Positions 36,341 through 44,106 of a stretch of DNA of 64,000 nt are shown here, one piece after another (positions within the stretch are counted from its first letter, which is position 1; every line of letters begins with the position of its first letter). The stretch lies in the NCBI GenBank assembly GCA_965223085.1, contig OZ244981.1, positions 2,170,001-2,234,000 of the forward strand, read 5' to 3'. The stretch comes from CBDCVO01 sp965223085 (GTDB lineage: Bacteria; Pseudomonadota; Gammaproteobacteria; Ga0077536). Both the position numbers and the translations under genes were made by a program. The notes below the pieces were generated by a model. The model had not been told where the DNA came from. It saw nothing but the letters and a program-made list of their open reading frames with translations, and made no database searches.

Positions 36341-37624
36341 ATGCTTTCTTGGGGGCGAATACTTAAATTTCCTCGGCGCCGGCGTGTGGATATTCGGGAA
36401 ATGTCCTTATCGCTGTTGCGGATTAAGGGCGAAGCCTCGGCGCTTAAGCTCGCCTTGGAGATTCATCAGTGCTACGAGCGATTAGATATGGAAGCGAAAG
36501 CCGCCCATTTTGATTTTCTCGTGACCGAACTCGGGCCGTGCGAAGAGAATTTGGTCCGCGCGACATCGGCTTATAGCGAGGCACCCTCGCCAGAGAACTA
36601 CACTCGACTTCTCGACGCGGTGGAACCACAACGGCGGGAGCTCATTCGCATCCTCAATTGGACCCCAGGCGGTACACCCGCACTCGTGCGTATGCGAACA
36701 GATTTATTGAGCTTGTTGCCATTGCGCCCCGAGTTGTCGTTGCTCGACCGAGATTTTCTGCACTTGCTTACCATGTGGTTTAATCGTGGCTTTTTACAGC
36801 TACGGCGGATCAGCTGGCAGACGCCCGCATTCATCCTCGAGAAGCTCATCGCCTACGAAGCGGTGCATGAGATCACGAGTTGGGAAGACCTGCGCAGACG
36901 CCTCGCTTCTGATCGCCGTTGCTACGCATTTTTCCACCCGCAATTACCGGACGAACCCTTGATTTTCGTTGAAGTAGCGTTGACCAGAGGGTTGACTGCG
37001 ACGATCGGTGCGGTTTTGGAAGACGAATTTCCGGTGCCCGCATCGCCCAAGTCAACGGAGCCGGATACGGCGATTTTTTATTCGATCAGCAACTGTCAAA
37101 CCGGCTTGCGGGGCATTTCGTTTGGCAACTTTCTGATCAAACAAGTCGTGGATGATCTTGCGCAAGAAATTTCGACCTTACGACAGTTTGCGACGTTATC
37201 GCCCCTACCTGGTTTTCGTCGCTGGCTCGAAGATGCCCTCGCGAGCGGATCGCTAGCGCAGCTAAATGCCAAGGAGCGCGATATCCTCCTCGCTGAAATC
37301 AGCGCGCAAGTACCCGCGGCAGATTCGCATGAGGCCGCGCGCGAAGCGCTGCTGACGCGCCTGTGTGCTCACTATCTAGTCAATGAAAAGTGCGACGGAA
37401 TGCCTTTAGACAGCGTCGCCAGGTTTCATCTAGAGAACGGTGCGCGCATCGAGCGCATCAATTGGCAAGCGGATTCATCCGCCCTCCGCCAACGGCAGTC
37501 ATTCGGGATTTTGGTAAATTACCTGTATGAGCCGAAAGTAGTTGTCAAGCAGCACGAGGACTATCTCTCGAATGGCGAGATCGCGATGTCATCGACAATC
37601 AAAACGCTGCTGTCGCAACATTAG
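36341..37624 (+). CDS. Malonyl-CoA decarboxylase
   Basis: About 427 residues with the MCD pattern: a helical N-domain and a C-terminal acetyltransferase-like domain holding FYSISNCQTGLRGISFGN and FHLENGARIERINWQAD, which contain the conserved catalytic Ser and His of the family. It releases acetyl-CoA and CO2 from malonyl-CoA. The preferred start is ATG 36341, after a GGAG; the open frame reaches a GTG at 36257, giving 28 unmatched residues. It is transcribed away from the FHA gene and converges with the SDR gene, with only a weak hairpin between. Confidence 0.9.
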   Translation: MLSWGRILKFPRRRRVDIREMSLSLLRIKGEASALKLALEIHQCYERLDMEAKAAHFDFLVTELGPCEENLVRATSAYSEAPSPENYTRLLDAVEPQRRELIRILNWTPGGTPALVRMRTDLLSLLPLRPELSLLDRDFLHLLTMWFNRGFLQLRRISWQTPAFILEKLIAYEAVHEITSWEDLRRRLASDRRCYAFFHPQLPDEPLIFVEVALTRGLTATIGAVLEDEFPVPASPKSTEPDTAIFYSISNCQTGLRGISFGNFLIKQVVDDLAQEISTLRQFATLSPLPGFRRWLEDALASGSLAQLNAKERDILLAEISAQVPAADSHEAAREALLTRLCAHYLVNEKCDGMPLDSVARFHLENGARIERINWQADSSALRQRQSFGILVNYLYEPKVVVKQHEDYLSNGEIAMSSTIKTLLSQH

Positions 37625-37696
37625 CGGGTTCGATAAAGCTGGCGGCAGGTAGCGCAGCCGCACGGGCTTCGTGCCACCGAATGACAACAACGTTGG

Positions 37697-38473
37697 CTAG
37701 GTTATCGTGCTGCCCCCATCGATAACAAAGTTTTGCCCGGTAGTAAAACTACCGGCGGGCGCCGCGAGGTAGACGGCGATACCCGCGATTTCGTTGGGTT
37801 CGCCGATCCGACGCAAGGGATCATTGGCGGTGCGACGCGCCAGCACCTCTGGGTCTTCCCACAACGCGCGCGCAAAGTCGGTGCGCACGAGGCCCGGTGA
37901 GATCGCGTTAACCCGAATATTATTGGGCCCGTGTTCAACCGCTAAGTTACGCACGAGTTGCAGATCGGCGGCTTTAGAAATGCAATATGCGCCGAGGCGA
38001 TCGTGGCCGCGTAGTCCGCCGACGGAGGAGACCACAATGATCACCCCGTCTTGGCGAGCGATCATATCTGGAATCACGAGCTGTGCCAGCCAGTGGTTGG
38101 ACATGATATTGATCCCGAGAATTTTCTCGAAAGCAGAATCGGATAAATCCTGCATGGAGCCATAATGCGGATTGACCGCGGCGTTGCAAACCAGTATGTC
38201 GATGGGACCTAGTTCGCTGTGCGCCGTGGTGAGCAATTGCTCGAGTTGGTCACGATGCCCGATATGGGCGGGGATCGCGACCGCCCCGCCGCGCGCAGCG
38301 CCGAGCTGGGTGTTGATTTCAGCCGCAACTGCCTCGCAACGTGCCGCGTCTCGGCTCGAAATAACGACCTGGGCGCCGTGGGCCGCCATAGCCGTGGCAA
38401 TGCTTTTACCAATGCCTTTGCTCGAGCCCGTGATGAGCGCGTTTTTGCCGGAGAGATCAAATAAATTTTCCAT
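37697..38473 (-). CDS. Short-chain dehydrogenase/reductase
   Basis: The 258-residue SDR has the nucleotide loop ALITGSSKGIGKSIA, CNAAVNPHYG, a catalytic Ser in VVSSVGG and the YCISK catalytic Tyr-Lys, followed by NAISPGLVRTDFAR. The classical SDR signature is complete. It oxidises an alcohol or reduces a ketone using NAD(P)(H); the substrate is unknown. It lies between malonyl-CoA decarboxylase and cinA, and the many acyl-CoA enzymes nearby make a hydroxyacyl or steroid alcohol plausible but unproven. Confidence 0.9.
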   Translation of the reverse strand: MENLFDLSGKNALITGSSKGIGKSIATAMAAHGAQVVISSRDAARCEAVAAEINTQLGAARGGAVAIPAHIGHRDQLEQLLTTAHSELGPIDILVCNAAVNPHYGSMQDLSDSAFEKILGINIMSNHWLAQLVIPDMIARQDGVIIVVSSVGGLRGHDRLGAYCISKAADLQLVRNLAVEHGPNNIRVNAISPGLVRTDFARALWEDPEVLARRTANDPLRRIGEPNEIAGIAVYLAAPAGSFTTGQNFVIDGGSTIT

Positions 38474-38573
38474 ACTATTAGCATCTCAATAAACAATATA
38501 AAAATAGTGATTATAATCCTGGTGCCAATATGATCTGACATAATTCGAACTTGTCCAAATCACTGAGCCAGTC

Positions 38574-39833
38574 ATGCGTTGTGAAGTCGTCGCGATCGGA
38601 ACGGAATTACTGCTTGGTCAAATCACCGATACGAACTCGTCGTGGATCGGCGAGCAACTCGCGCATGCGGGGATCGACTCTCACCATCAAGTCAAGGTCG
38701 GTGATAATTTGCACCGCATTGTCGAATGCATCGAGCACGCGCTCAAGCGCAGCGACGCAGTAATTACGTGTGGCGGCTTGGGGCCGACGCAGGACGATAT
38801 TACGCGTGAGGCGATCGCCAGGGTGATGGGAGCCGAGCTCGAACGCGACGAGACGATTGCGGTGCACATTCGCCGCATGTTTGCGAATCGGGGGCGTAGT
38901 ATGCCGGCCAACAATCTGCGCCAAGCGGACGTTCCGGTCGGCGCGAGCGCGATCCCTGAAATGCCCGGTACCGCACCGGGCCTCATCTGCCCGGTGGGAA
39001 AAAAGGTCATCTACGCCGTGCCAGGTGTTCCAAGTGAAATGCGTGCGATGTTGCAGGCAACCGTATTGCCCGACTTGCAACGACGCGCCGGCATCAGCGC
39101 AGTGATTCAAAGCCGGGTGCTCCGCACTTGGGGGCATTCGGAGTCTGGCCTCGCCGAACTGGTGCACGATCGCCTCATGGAACTGGAGCAATCGGGAACA
39201 GCGACCTTGGCGTTTCAGGCCAGTGGCATCGAAGGGATTAAAGTTCGTATCACGGCGAAGGCGAACGACGCGGAAACAGCGGCTGCGATTCTCGACGACG
39301 AAGAACATATGCTCCGCGAGCTCTTGGGCCCTTGCGTTTTTGGTAGGGACGAGCAGACCATGGAATCGGTCATATTGGAGCTATTGCGCGAACGTCATCT
39401 CAGCTTGGCTGCAGCAGAAACGGTCACGGGTGGTTTCATCAGTACGCGACTGAGCGCAATAGCGGGTGCCGAAACGGTGTTGCGGGGCAGTGTGGTTTTG
39501 CCCACCCCAGAGCAATACAAGCCGTTGCTCGATGTGTCGCCGGCAGCGGTTCCCAATCCCGAGACGACTGCCGAGCTCGCCCTCGCGGTGCGCGAAAAAT
39601 TCCATGCCGAGGTCGGTATTGCGAGCACCGGCGTCGTTCGCGAAGCACCCGTTGCCGAGCTTCGCCCCGGAACCGTATTTCTTGCCGTCACCCGGGGGGA
39701 AGGGACGACAACAGAGCGCATTCGTTTGCCGGGTGATCGTGTGCGCGTGCGAGAGTTTTCGGTTATCGGTTTGCTAAATCTTTTGCGCTTGTTATTGCAG
39801 GGTGATTTACAAAACAGTCGGCCAAGCTTTTAA
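38574..39833 (+). CDS. cinA: CinA-family protein with altered C-terminal active site
   Basis: The 419-residue protein has the N-terminal COG1058 domain (1-170: VVAIGTELLLGQITDTNSSW, GGLGPTQDD, AVPGVPSEMRAML) and the C-terminal CinA/PncC domain (about 265-419). In PncC amidases the nucleophile lies in AESCTGG and a Tyr/Lys pair in YSNxxK. Here the first reads AETVTGG (residues 281-287: Thr for Ser, Val for Cys) and the second reads VVLPTPEQ, with no Tyr or Lys at those places. Deamidation of NMN is therefore doubtful, while the N-terminal ADP-ribose pyrophosphatase-like domain looks intact. Confidence 0.9.
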   Translation: MRCEVVAIGTELLLGQITDTNSSWIGEQLAHAGIDSHHQVKVGDNLHRIVECIEHALKRSDAVITCGGLGPTQDDITREAIARVMGAELERDETIAVHIRRMFANRGRSMPANNLRQADVPVGASAIPEMPGTAPGLICPVGKKVIYAVPGVPSEMRAMLQATVLPDLQRRAGISAVIQSRVLRTWGHSESGLAELVHDRLMELEQSGTATLAFQASGIEGIKVRITAKANDAETAAAILDDEEHMLRELLGPCVFGRDEQTMESVILELLRERHLSLAAAETVTGGFISTRLSAIAGAETVLRGSVVLPTPEQYKPLLDVSPAAVPNPETTAELALAVREKFHAEVGIASTGVVREAPVAELRPGTVFLAVTRGEGTTTERIRLPGDRVRVREFSVIGLLNLLRLLLQGDLQNSRPSF

Positions 39834-39842
39834 AATGCCGTT

Positions 39843-41057
39843 TTAATCCGCTGCATAACGTTTGATGATCTGTTTCCCGAGCGCCATCATATGCACCTGA
39901 TCTGGCCCATCGGCTTGGCGGCACCAGCGTGCATAACTGAAAGCTTCCGCCATGAAATAATCTGCTGTCAGTCCGCCGGCACCATGGATTTGCATGCAAC
40001 GATCGATGACCGTTTGCGCCATTAACGGCACGGTTATCTTTGCTGCTGCGATCAAATCACGAGCATCTTTCGCGCCAACGTCGTCCATCTTCTGAGCTGT
40101 TTTCATGGTCAGCAGACGAGCCTGTTCGATTTCCGCAAAGCACTTCGCGATATCTTCGCGAATGGATTGGTGCTCGGCGAGTTGTTTACCGAACGTAGAC
40201 CGAGACACGGCGCGTCGGCAGGCGTGCTCGAGGGCGCGCTGCGCGCATCCGATCAGCCGCATGCAATGGTGAATTCGTCCCGGCCCGAGCCGTCCCTGCG
40301 CAATTTCGAAACCGCGGCCTTCACCGAGCAAAATATTTTCGACAGGAACACGAACATTCTCGAATAAGACTTCCGCGTGGCCTAGGGGCGCGTCATCGTA
40401 GCCCAAAGTGCTTAGCGGTCGAACAATGCTTACCCCCGGTGTATCTTTCGGCACCAAAATCTGTGTTTGTTGCAAATGCCGGTTGGGATTGTCGGGATCT
40501 GATTTTCCCATCACGATGAAGATTTTCGTGCGCTCGTACATGGCATTCGTGATGAACCACTTGCGGCCGTTAATCACATATTCATCGCCGTCGCGAACGA
40601 TGGACGTTTGTACATTCGTGGCGTCGCTGGAGGCGACGTTGGGCTCGGTCATCGCGTAGGCAGACCGTATTTCGCCGTTGAGCAGCGGCGTTAGCCAACG
40701 TTCTTGTTGTGCGGTCGTACCGTACTTCATAAATACTTCCATGTTCCCCGTATCCGGCGCGTTGCAATTGAATGCTTCTGGGCTCCACAACACGCGACCC
40801 ATGATCTCAGCGAGCGGCGCGTAGTCGGCGTTCGTCAGCCCGCCGTGGCCGGCAGGAATGAAGAGATTCCACAATCCAGCCTGCCGCGCCTTTTCCTTTA
40901 ATTCTTCCATTAACGGAACACTCGCGAAGCGATTGCTCTGCGCGTCCCGAGAACGGTAGTAGTTCTCTTCGTTTGGATAGATGTGACGGTCCATAAAATT
41001 CTGCAAGTGGTTTTGCAGTACGGAGGGATCTGGAAACAGTGGAGAACTCATATGCAA
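39843..41057 (-). CDS. Acyl-CoA dehydrogenase, ACAD10/11-like
   Basis: The 404-residue flavoprotein has AMTEPNVASSDATNVQT, INGRKWFITNAMYERTKIF and IHGAGGLTADYFMAEAFSYAR at the C-terminal end, the pattern of the long-chain ACAD branch related to ACAD10/11. Electrons go to ETF. Natural substrates of this branch are long or branched acyl-CoAs, or 4-hydroxy fatty acyls; it cannot be decided here. Two possible starts, 41057 and 41051, differ by two codons. It converges with cinA (9 bp gap). Confidence 0.9.
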   Translation of the reverse strand: MHMSSPLFPDPSVLQNHLQNFMDRHIYPNEENYYRSRDAQSNRFASVPLMEELKEKARQAGLWNLFIPAGHGGLTNADYAPLAEIMGRVLWSPEAFNCNAPDTGNMEVFMKYGTTAQQERWLTPLLNGEIRSAYAMTEPNVASSDATNVQTSIVRDGDEYVINGRKWFITNAMYERTKIFIVMGKSDPDNPNRHLQQTQILVPKDTPGVSIVRPLSTLGYDDAPLGHAEVLFENVRVPVENILLGEGRGFEIAQGRLGPGRIHHCMRLIGCAQRALEHACRRAVSRSTFGKQLAEHQSIREDIAKCFAEIEQARLLTMKTAQKMDDVGAKDARDLIAAAKITVPLMAQTVIDRCMQIHGAGGLTADYFMAEAFSYARWCRQADGPDQVHMMALGKQIIKRYAAD

Positions 41058-41334
41058 AATCTCGCGATAGCGACACTCATCTTCAGCGTGATTCTAACGC
41101 ATTGTTGAGGCTTGGATGGCATTCGCGTGTGTCGACGGGAAGCATTATTCAGCAGCGATTATAAAACCCAAGAGTGTCGCTAGGAACCGACAAACTCAAT
41201 TTGCCATGCGTGATGCAAAGCACAGTTCACGTCGGCTAATGTGAAGAAGCGCACACAAAAGGCCGTTATTTGAGACTGGCATAAGCAATGCAAGAACGTA
41301 GGCAGTTATAAACCTTTATTTAGGATCGTTGCTG

Positions 41335-42066
41335 ATGTTTATTCGTACTTTAAAGCATAACCAATACATTATATTGCTCAGCGCAATATTCACCTTGTTG
41401 CCCGGCTTAGCCATGGCGACAACGCTTCATCATATCGTCGAGCCGCAAGATAACTTATTTTATGACGCTTGGGGCCACGCCTATGACGAAGTGTTTAATA
41501 TTCACGACATTACGCATCTGGAACACCCGGAAAATTATGCGCTCGGCGCAGGCGTGCGTGCACGCGCAGTGTCGGACGCATCAGGCGTATTCAACTTTTC
41601 TGGATATGACTCTGTCGATATATCAGCGAGCGGTTGGATTCAAGACGATCGCGATTTGTGGACCGACGTCAACGGGTATAGCGAATTTTCATTTCGCGGT
41701 GCGCCCGCGTATTCATTGATCGGTATTTGGAGCCTCGACCCGGAAACCATAAATCCGGCTTTCGGAGCCGACAGTGTCTTGGCAATCGGTTCCGGTCTTA
41801 CTTTGAATATTCCCGACTTAACGGACGTCTACTTGTTCTTAGCAGAGAACGATGGCTGGTTTTTCGACAACGGTAAACGACGTCAGGCGACGAATGACAA
41901 GGGCGAGCTCATTTGGGAGAACTTCTACGATGTCACGCTCGATCTGGCGGCGGCGCAAGTGTCGATTCCTGAGCCTTCTGTGCTCGCATTGTTAATCGTC
42001 GCAATGCTGGGTTGGAGCTTAATAAAATCAAACGCTCGGCGCCAATCCAAAATAGAAAAGATATAG
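41335..42066 (+). CDS. Exported PEP-CTERM protein of unknown function
   Basis: A 243-residue protein with a signal peptide (about 1-25, ending LLPGLAMA), a mainly beta mature region without recognised domain, and a C-terminus IPEPSVLALLIVAMLGWSL followed by KSNARRQ. The Pro-Glu-Pro motif, one membrane helix and Arg-rich tail are the exosortase (EpsH) sorting signal of PEP-CTERM proteins, which are linked with extracellular polysaccharide and biofilm. The cognate exosortase is not in the window. The gene is monocistronic and ends at a strong terminator. Confidence 0.88.
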   Translation: MFIRTLKHNQYIILLSAIFTLLPGLAMATTLHHIVEPQDNLFYDAWGHAYDEVFNIHDITHLEHPENYALGAGVRARAVSDASGVFNFSGYDSVDISASGWIQDDRDLWTDVNGYSEFSFRGAPAYSLIGIWSLDPETINPAFGADSVLAIGSGLTLNIPDLTDVYLFLAENDGWFFDNGKRRQATNDKGELIWENFYDVTLDLAAAQVSIPEPSVLALLIVAMLGWSLIKSNARRQSKIEKI

Positions 42067-42086
42067 AAGTATCAATAAGCTGCATT

Positions 42087-42111
42087 AAAACCCGCTGTTG
42101 CGGGTTTTTTT
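42087..42111 (+). terminator. Rho-independent terminator of the PEP-CTERM gene
   Basis: CCCGC-TGTT-GCGGG with an A-run before and seven T residues after (42105-42111), 21 bp past the stop codon. With the A/T flanks the stem is up to nine pairs. This is the clearest intrinsic terminator in the window. Confidence 0.85.
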
Positions 42112-42118
42112 GTGGGGC

Positions 42119-42136
42119 AACCCGGATATTGCACCG
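42119..42136 (+). repeat. Dispersed repeat, single left end
   Basis: AACCCGGATATTGCACCG matches the left end of the repeat family (AGCCCGGATATTGCACG). It follows the terminator by 8 bp. I see no inverse partner within the 55 bp before the nitronate monooxygenase-like gene. Confidence 0.65.
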
Positions 42137-42191
42137 TGACGTGCGACCGCATAACCTTGGTTTTATCCACCCCGCTTCGAGGGGATGAACG

Positions 42192-43175
42192 ATGAGTGCA
42201 ATCGACGATCGACTGAACCTCAAGTTACCGATCTGGAATGCTGGCATGGGTCTCGGCATCGCTGGTGCAGCGATGGCGAGTGCTGTGTGCGCTGCCGGCG
42301 GGCTCGGTGTTCTCGGCCTTGGTAGCATGCGGCCGGCGCAAATGCGCGACGAAATCGAGCGCCTGCGTGCGCTCACTTCGCGTGCGTTCGGCGTCAATCT
42401 CATTATGCCGATGATGCAGGAAGGGCAGATCGATGTCTGTTTCGATGAGCGTGTGCCGTTAATGATCCTGTTTTGGGGCGACCCAGCGCCGTTTGTTAAG
42501 GATGCCCATAGGCGGGATATTTTGCTGGTTTCTCAATGCGGTGACGCGGAGGAAGCATTATGCGCGGCGGACGCCGGTGTCGATGCCGTGATCGTGCAAG
42601 GGACCGAGGCCGGTGGCCATGTAAAAGCTACCCACCCTTTAGGCGACGTTGTGGTGGATAGTGCGCGTGCGCTAGGTTCGCTGCCGGTGATCGCCTCAGG
42701 TGGGATCGCCAACGGTGATGACATCAACAAGGCGCTACAGTTAGGTGCTTGCGCCGTGTCGATGGGTACAAGGTTTCTCGCGACGCATGAAGCAGCGGTG
42801 CAACCGGCTTATAAAGACCGCGTTATCGCGGCACGTTCCGAGCAAACGGTAATGACCAAGCTTTTTGATGTCGGTTGGCCCGACGCTGCGCACCGGGTAT
42901 TGCGTAACCGCGCATACGATAATTGGGAAGCAGCGGGCCGAGCGCCGAGCGGCAGTCGGCCCGGCGAAGGCGAGGTCGTGGCGCACTTGAAGCTAAGCGA
43001 TGAGGTCATGGACATACCGCGCTACAGTGTGGTGCCGCCAATGGAAATCTACGAAGGTGATGTGGAAGAAGCAGCGCTATACTGTGGGCAGTCGTGCGAT
43101 CGCATTGACGCGCTTGCGAGCACCGCCGCGCTCATGGAACAGCTTGCAAGGGAGCTCGATACGGCACGTAGCTAG
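42192..43175 (+). CDS. Nitronate monooxygenase / 2-nitropropane dioxygenase-like flavoprotein
   Basis: The 327-residue FMN barrel protein has NAGMGLGIAGAAMASAVCAA, GVNLIMP, VIVQGTEAGGHVK (with the His used as base in the family), VIASGGIANGDDINKAL and GTRFLATHEAAV. NMOs oxidise propionate-3-nitronate or alkyl nitronates, but many homologues act as enoyl reductases or have unknown substrates. The C-terminal extension of about 60 residues is ordinary. It stands alone between two dispersed repeat copies. Confidence 0.87.
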   Translation: MSAIDDRLNLKLPIWNAGMGLGIAGAAMASAVCAAGGLGVLGLGSMRPAQMRDEIERLRALTSRAFGVNLIMPMMQEGQIDVCFDERVPLMILFWGDPAPFVKDAHRRDILLVSQCGDAEEALCAADAGVDAVIVQGTEAGGHVKATHPLGDVVVDSARALGSLPVIASGGIANGDDINKALQLGACAVSMGTRFLATHEAAVQPAYKDRVIAARSEQTVMTKLFDVGWPDAAHRVLRNRAYDNWEAAGRAPSGSRPGEGEVVAHLKLSDEVMDIPRYSVVPPMEIYEGDVEEAALYCGQSCDRIDALASTAALMEQLARELDTARS

Positions 43176-43238
43176 GAGCCGGTTGAATAATTACTGTGGA
43201 GGCTGTCTACGGTGTCGCGTGCTCGATTGCTTCTCGCT

Positions 43239-43271
43239 ATCATCCGCGGTCCGCGAGCAATATCTAGGCTA
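43239..43271 (-). repeat. Dispersed repeat, single right end
   Basis: ATCATCCGCGGTCC, then GCAATATCTAGGCTA, the inverse-end form with one change (TAGG for CGGG). The ATCATCCGCGGTCC block also precedes the right end at 14159. The terminal CTA supplies the TAG stop codon of the MlaC-like gene (43269-43271), so the repeat reaches into that gene. Confidence 0.68.
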
Positions 43272-43913
43272 AAGTGCTGGTTGAGGGGTGGCTAGTGCTT
43301 TTTCTCTAAGCCGTGCAATCGCGCCATCAATTCCGTGTTGTGCGATCTCGGCGTCGATTGCCGATCGAAATGTAACCACGACGCTGATACCGTTGACCAC
43401 GACGTCAAAAACACGCCAACCGTCGCTACCTTGCGCCATCCGATATCCAACTTGGGCGCTCGGTTTGCCAGGACGGGTCACATCGGTGCGCACCATTTTG
43501 CGTTTACCCTCCTCGCTGAGGTTTACTGCAGCGTGATAGTCGATTTCGACGTTTAGATAATCGGTCGCGTGAATTGCGTAGGTGCGCAATAGTAGGGCGC
43601 GGAAACCGTCGATAAACGCGCTGCGTTGCTCTGGCGTCGCACGACGCCAATGTTTTCCGAGGATCAAGCGGCTGGCAAGTTGGGTGTCGATGTTCGGTTC
43701 GACGATTTTTTGCACGATCTCCATCGCCTGTTCTGGGTCTTGTTCGATGCGCGCGCGATCGGCATTGAGCGCGGCCTTTAGCGCACTTACCGTATCGCGC
43801 ACCAACTGCTCGGGATCAGAATTATCGACCGCCTGCAAAGCGAGCGCGACGGCACAGGATAACGTCAATGCAATGCTCAACAGAGGTCTAACAATTTTAT
43901 TCATGGTTTTCAA
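43269..43913 (-). CDS. MlaC-like periplasmic phospholipid-binding protein (Ttg2D family)
   Basis: The 214-residue protein has a signal peptide (about 1-26) and the MlaC fold segments LVRDTVSALKAALNADRARI, LGKHWRRATPEQRSAFIDGFRALLLRTYA and VVVNGISVVVTFRSAI. MlaC carries phospholipids between the outer-membrane MlaA complex and the inner-membrane MlaFEDB importer. Here the gene is isolated from other mla genes and is a longer, divergent family member. Its stop codon is provided by a dispersed repeat end. A perfect 18-bp palindrome lies about 100 bp upstream. Confidence 0.87.
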   Translation of the reverse strand: MKTMNKIVRPLLSIALTLSCAVALALQAVDNSDPEQLVRDTVSALKAALNADRARIEQDPEQAMEIVQKIVEPNIDTQLASRLILGKHWRRATPEQRSAFIDGFRALLLRTYAIHATDYLNVEIDYHAAVNLSEEGKRKMVRTDVTRPGKPSAQVGYRMAQGSDGWRVFDVVVNGISVVVTFRSAIDAEIAQHGIDGAIARLREKALATPQPAL

Positions 43914-44014
43914 CGATACGCAGCCTAGTTATCGTGACACGACAAGCCTACAAAGGTTCGACTGCGGCGTTAATCTTGTTGGGTATTAACTGAACCGAGG
44001 GTGACTAAGGACGA

Positions 44015-44032
44015 CAGCACCCTAGGGTGCTG
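44015..44032. other. Perfect 18-bp palindrome
   Basis: CAGCACCCTAGGGTGCTG is its own reverse complement. It lies between the CmpX-like gene (which ends at 44107) and the mlaC-like gene (which starts at 43913), both on the minus strand, so it could be the end signal of one or an operator of the other. There is no T-tract and no loop, which speaks more for a dimeric protein-binding site than a terminator. Confidence 0.5.
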
Positions 44033-44106
44033 CCGCCTGCCGTGAACAGTTTTTGAGAGCGTCGAGTCGACTGGTCACACGCTCTCGAGCTTTTTCCCGG
44101 ATTGAA

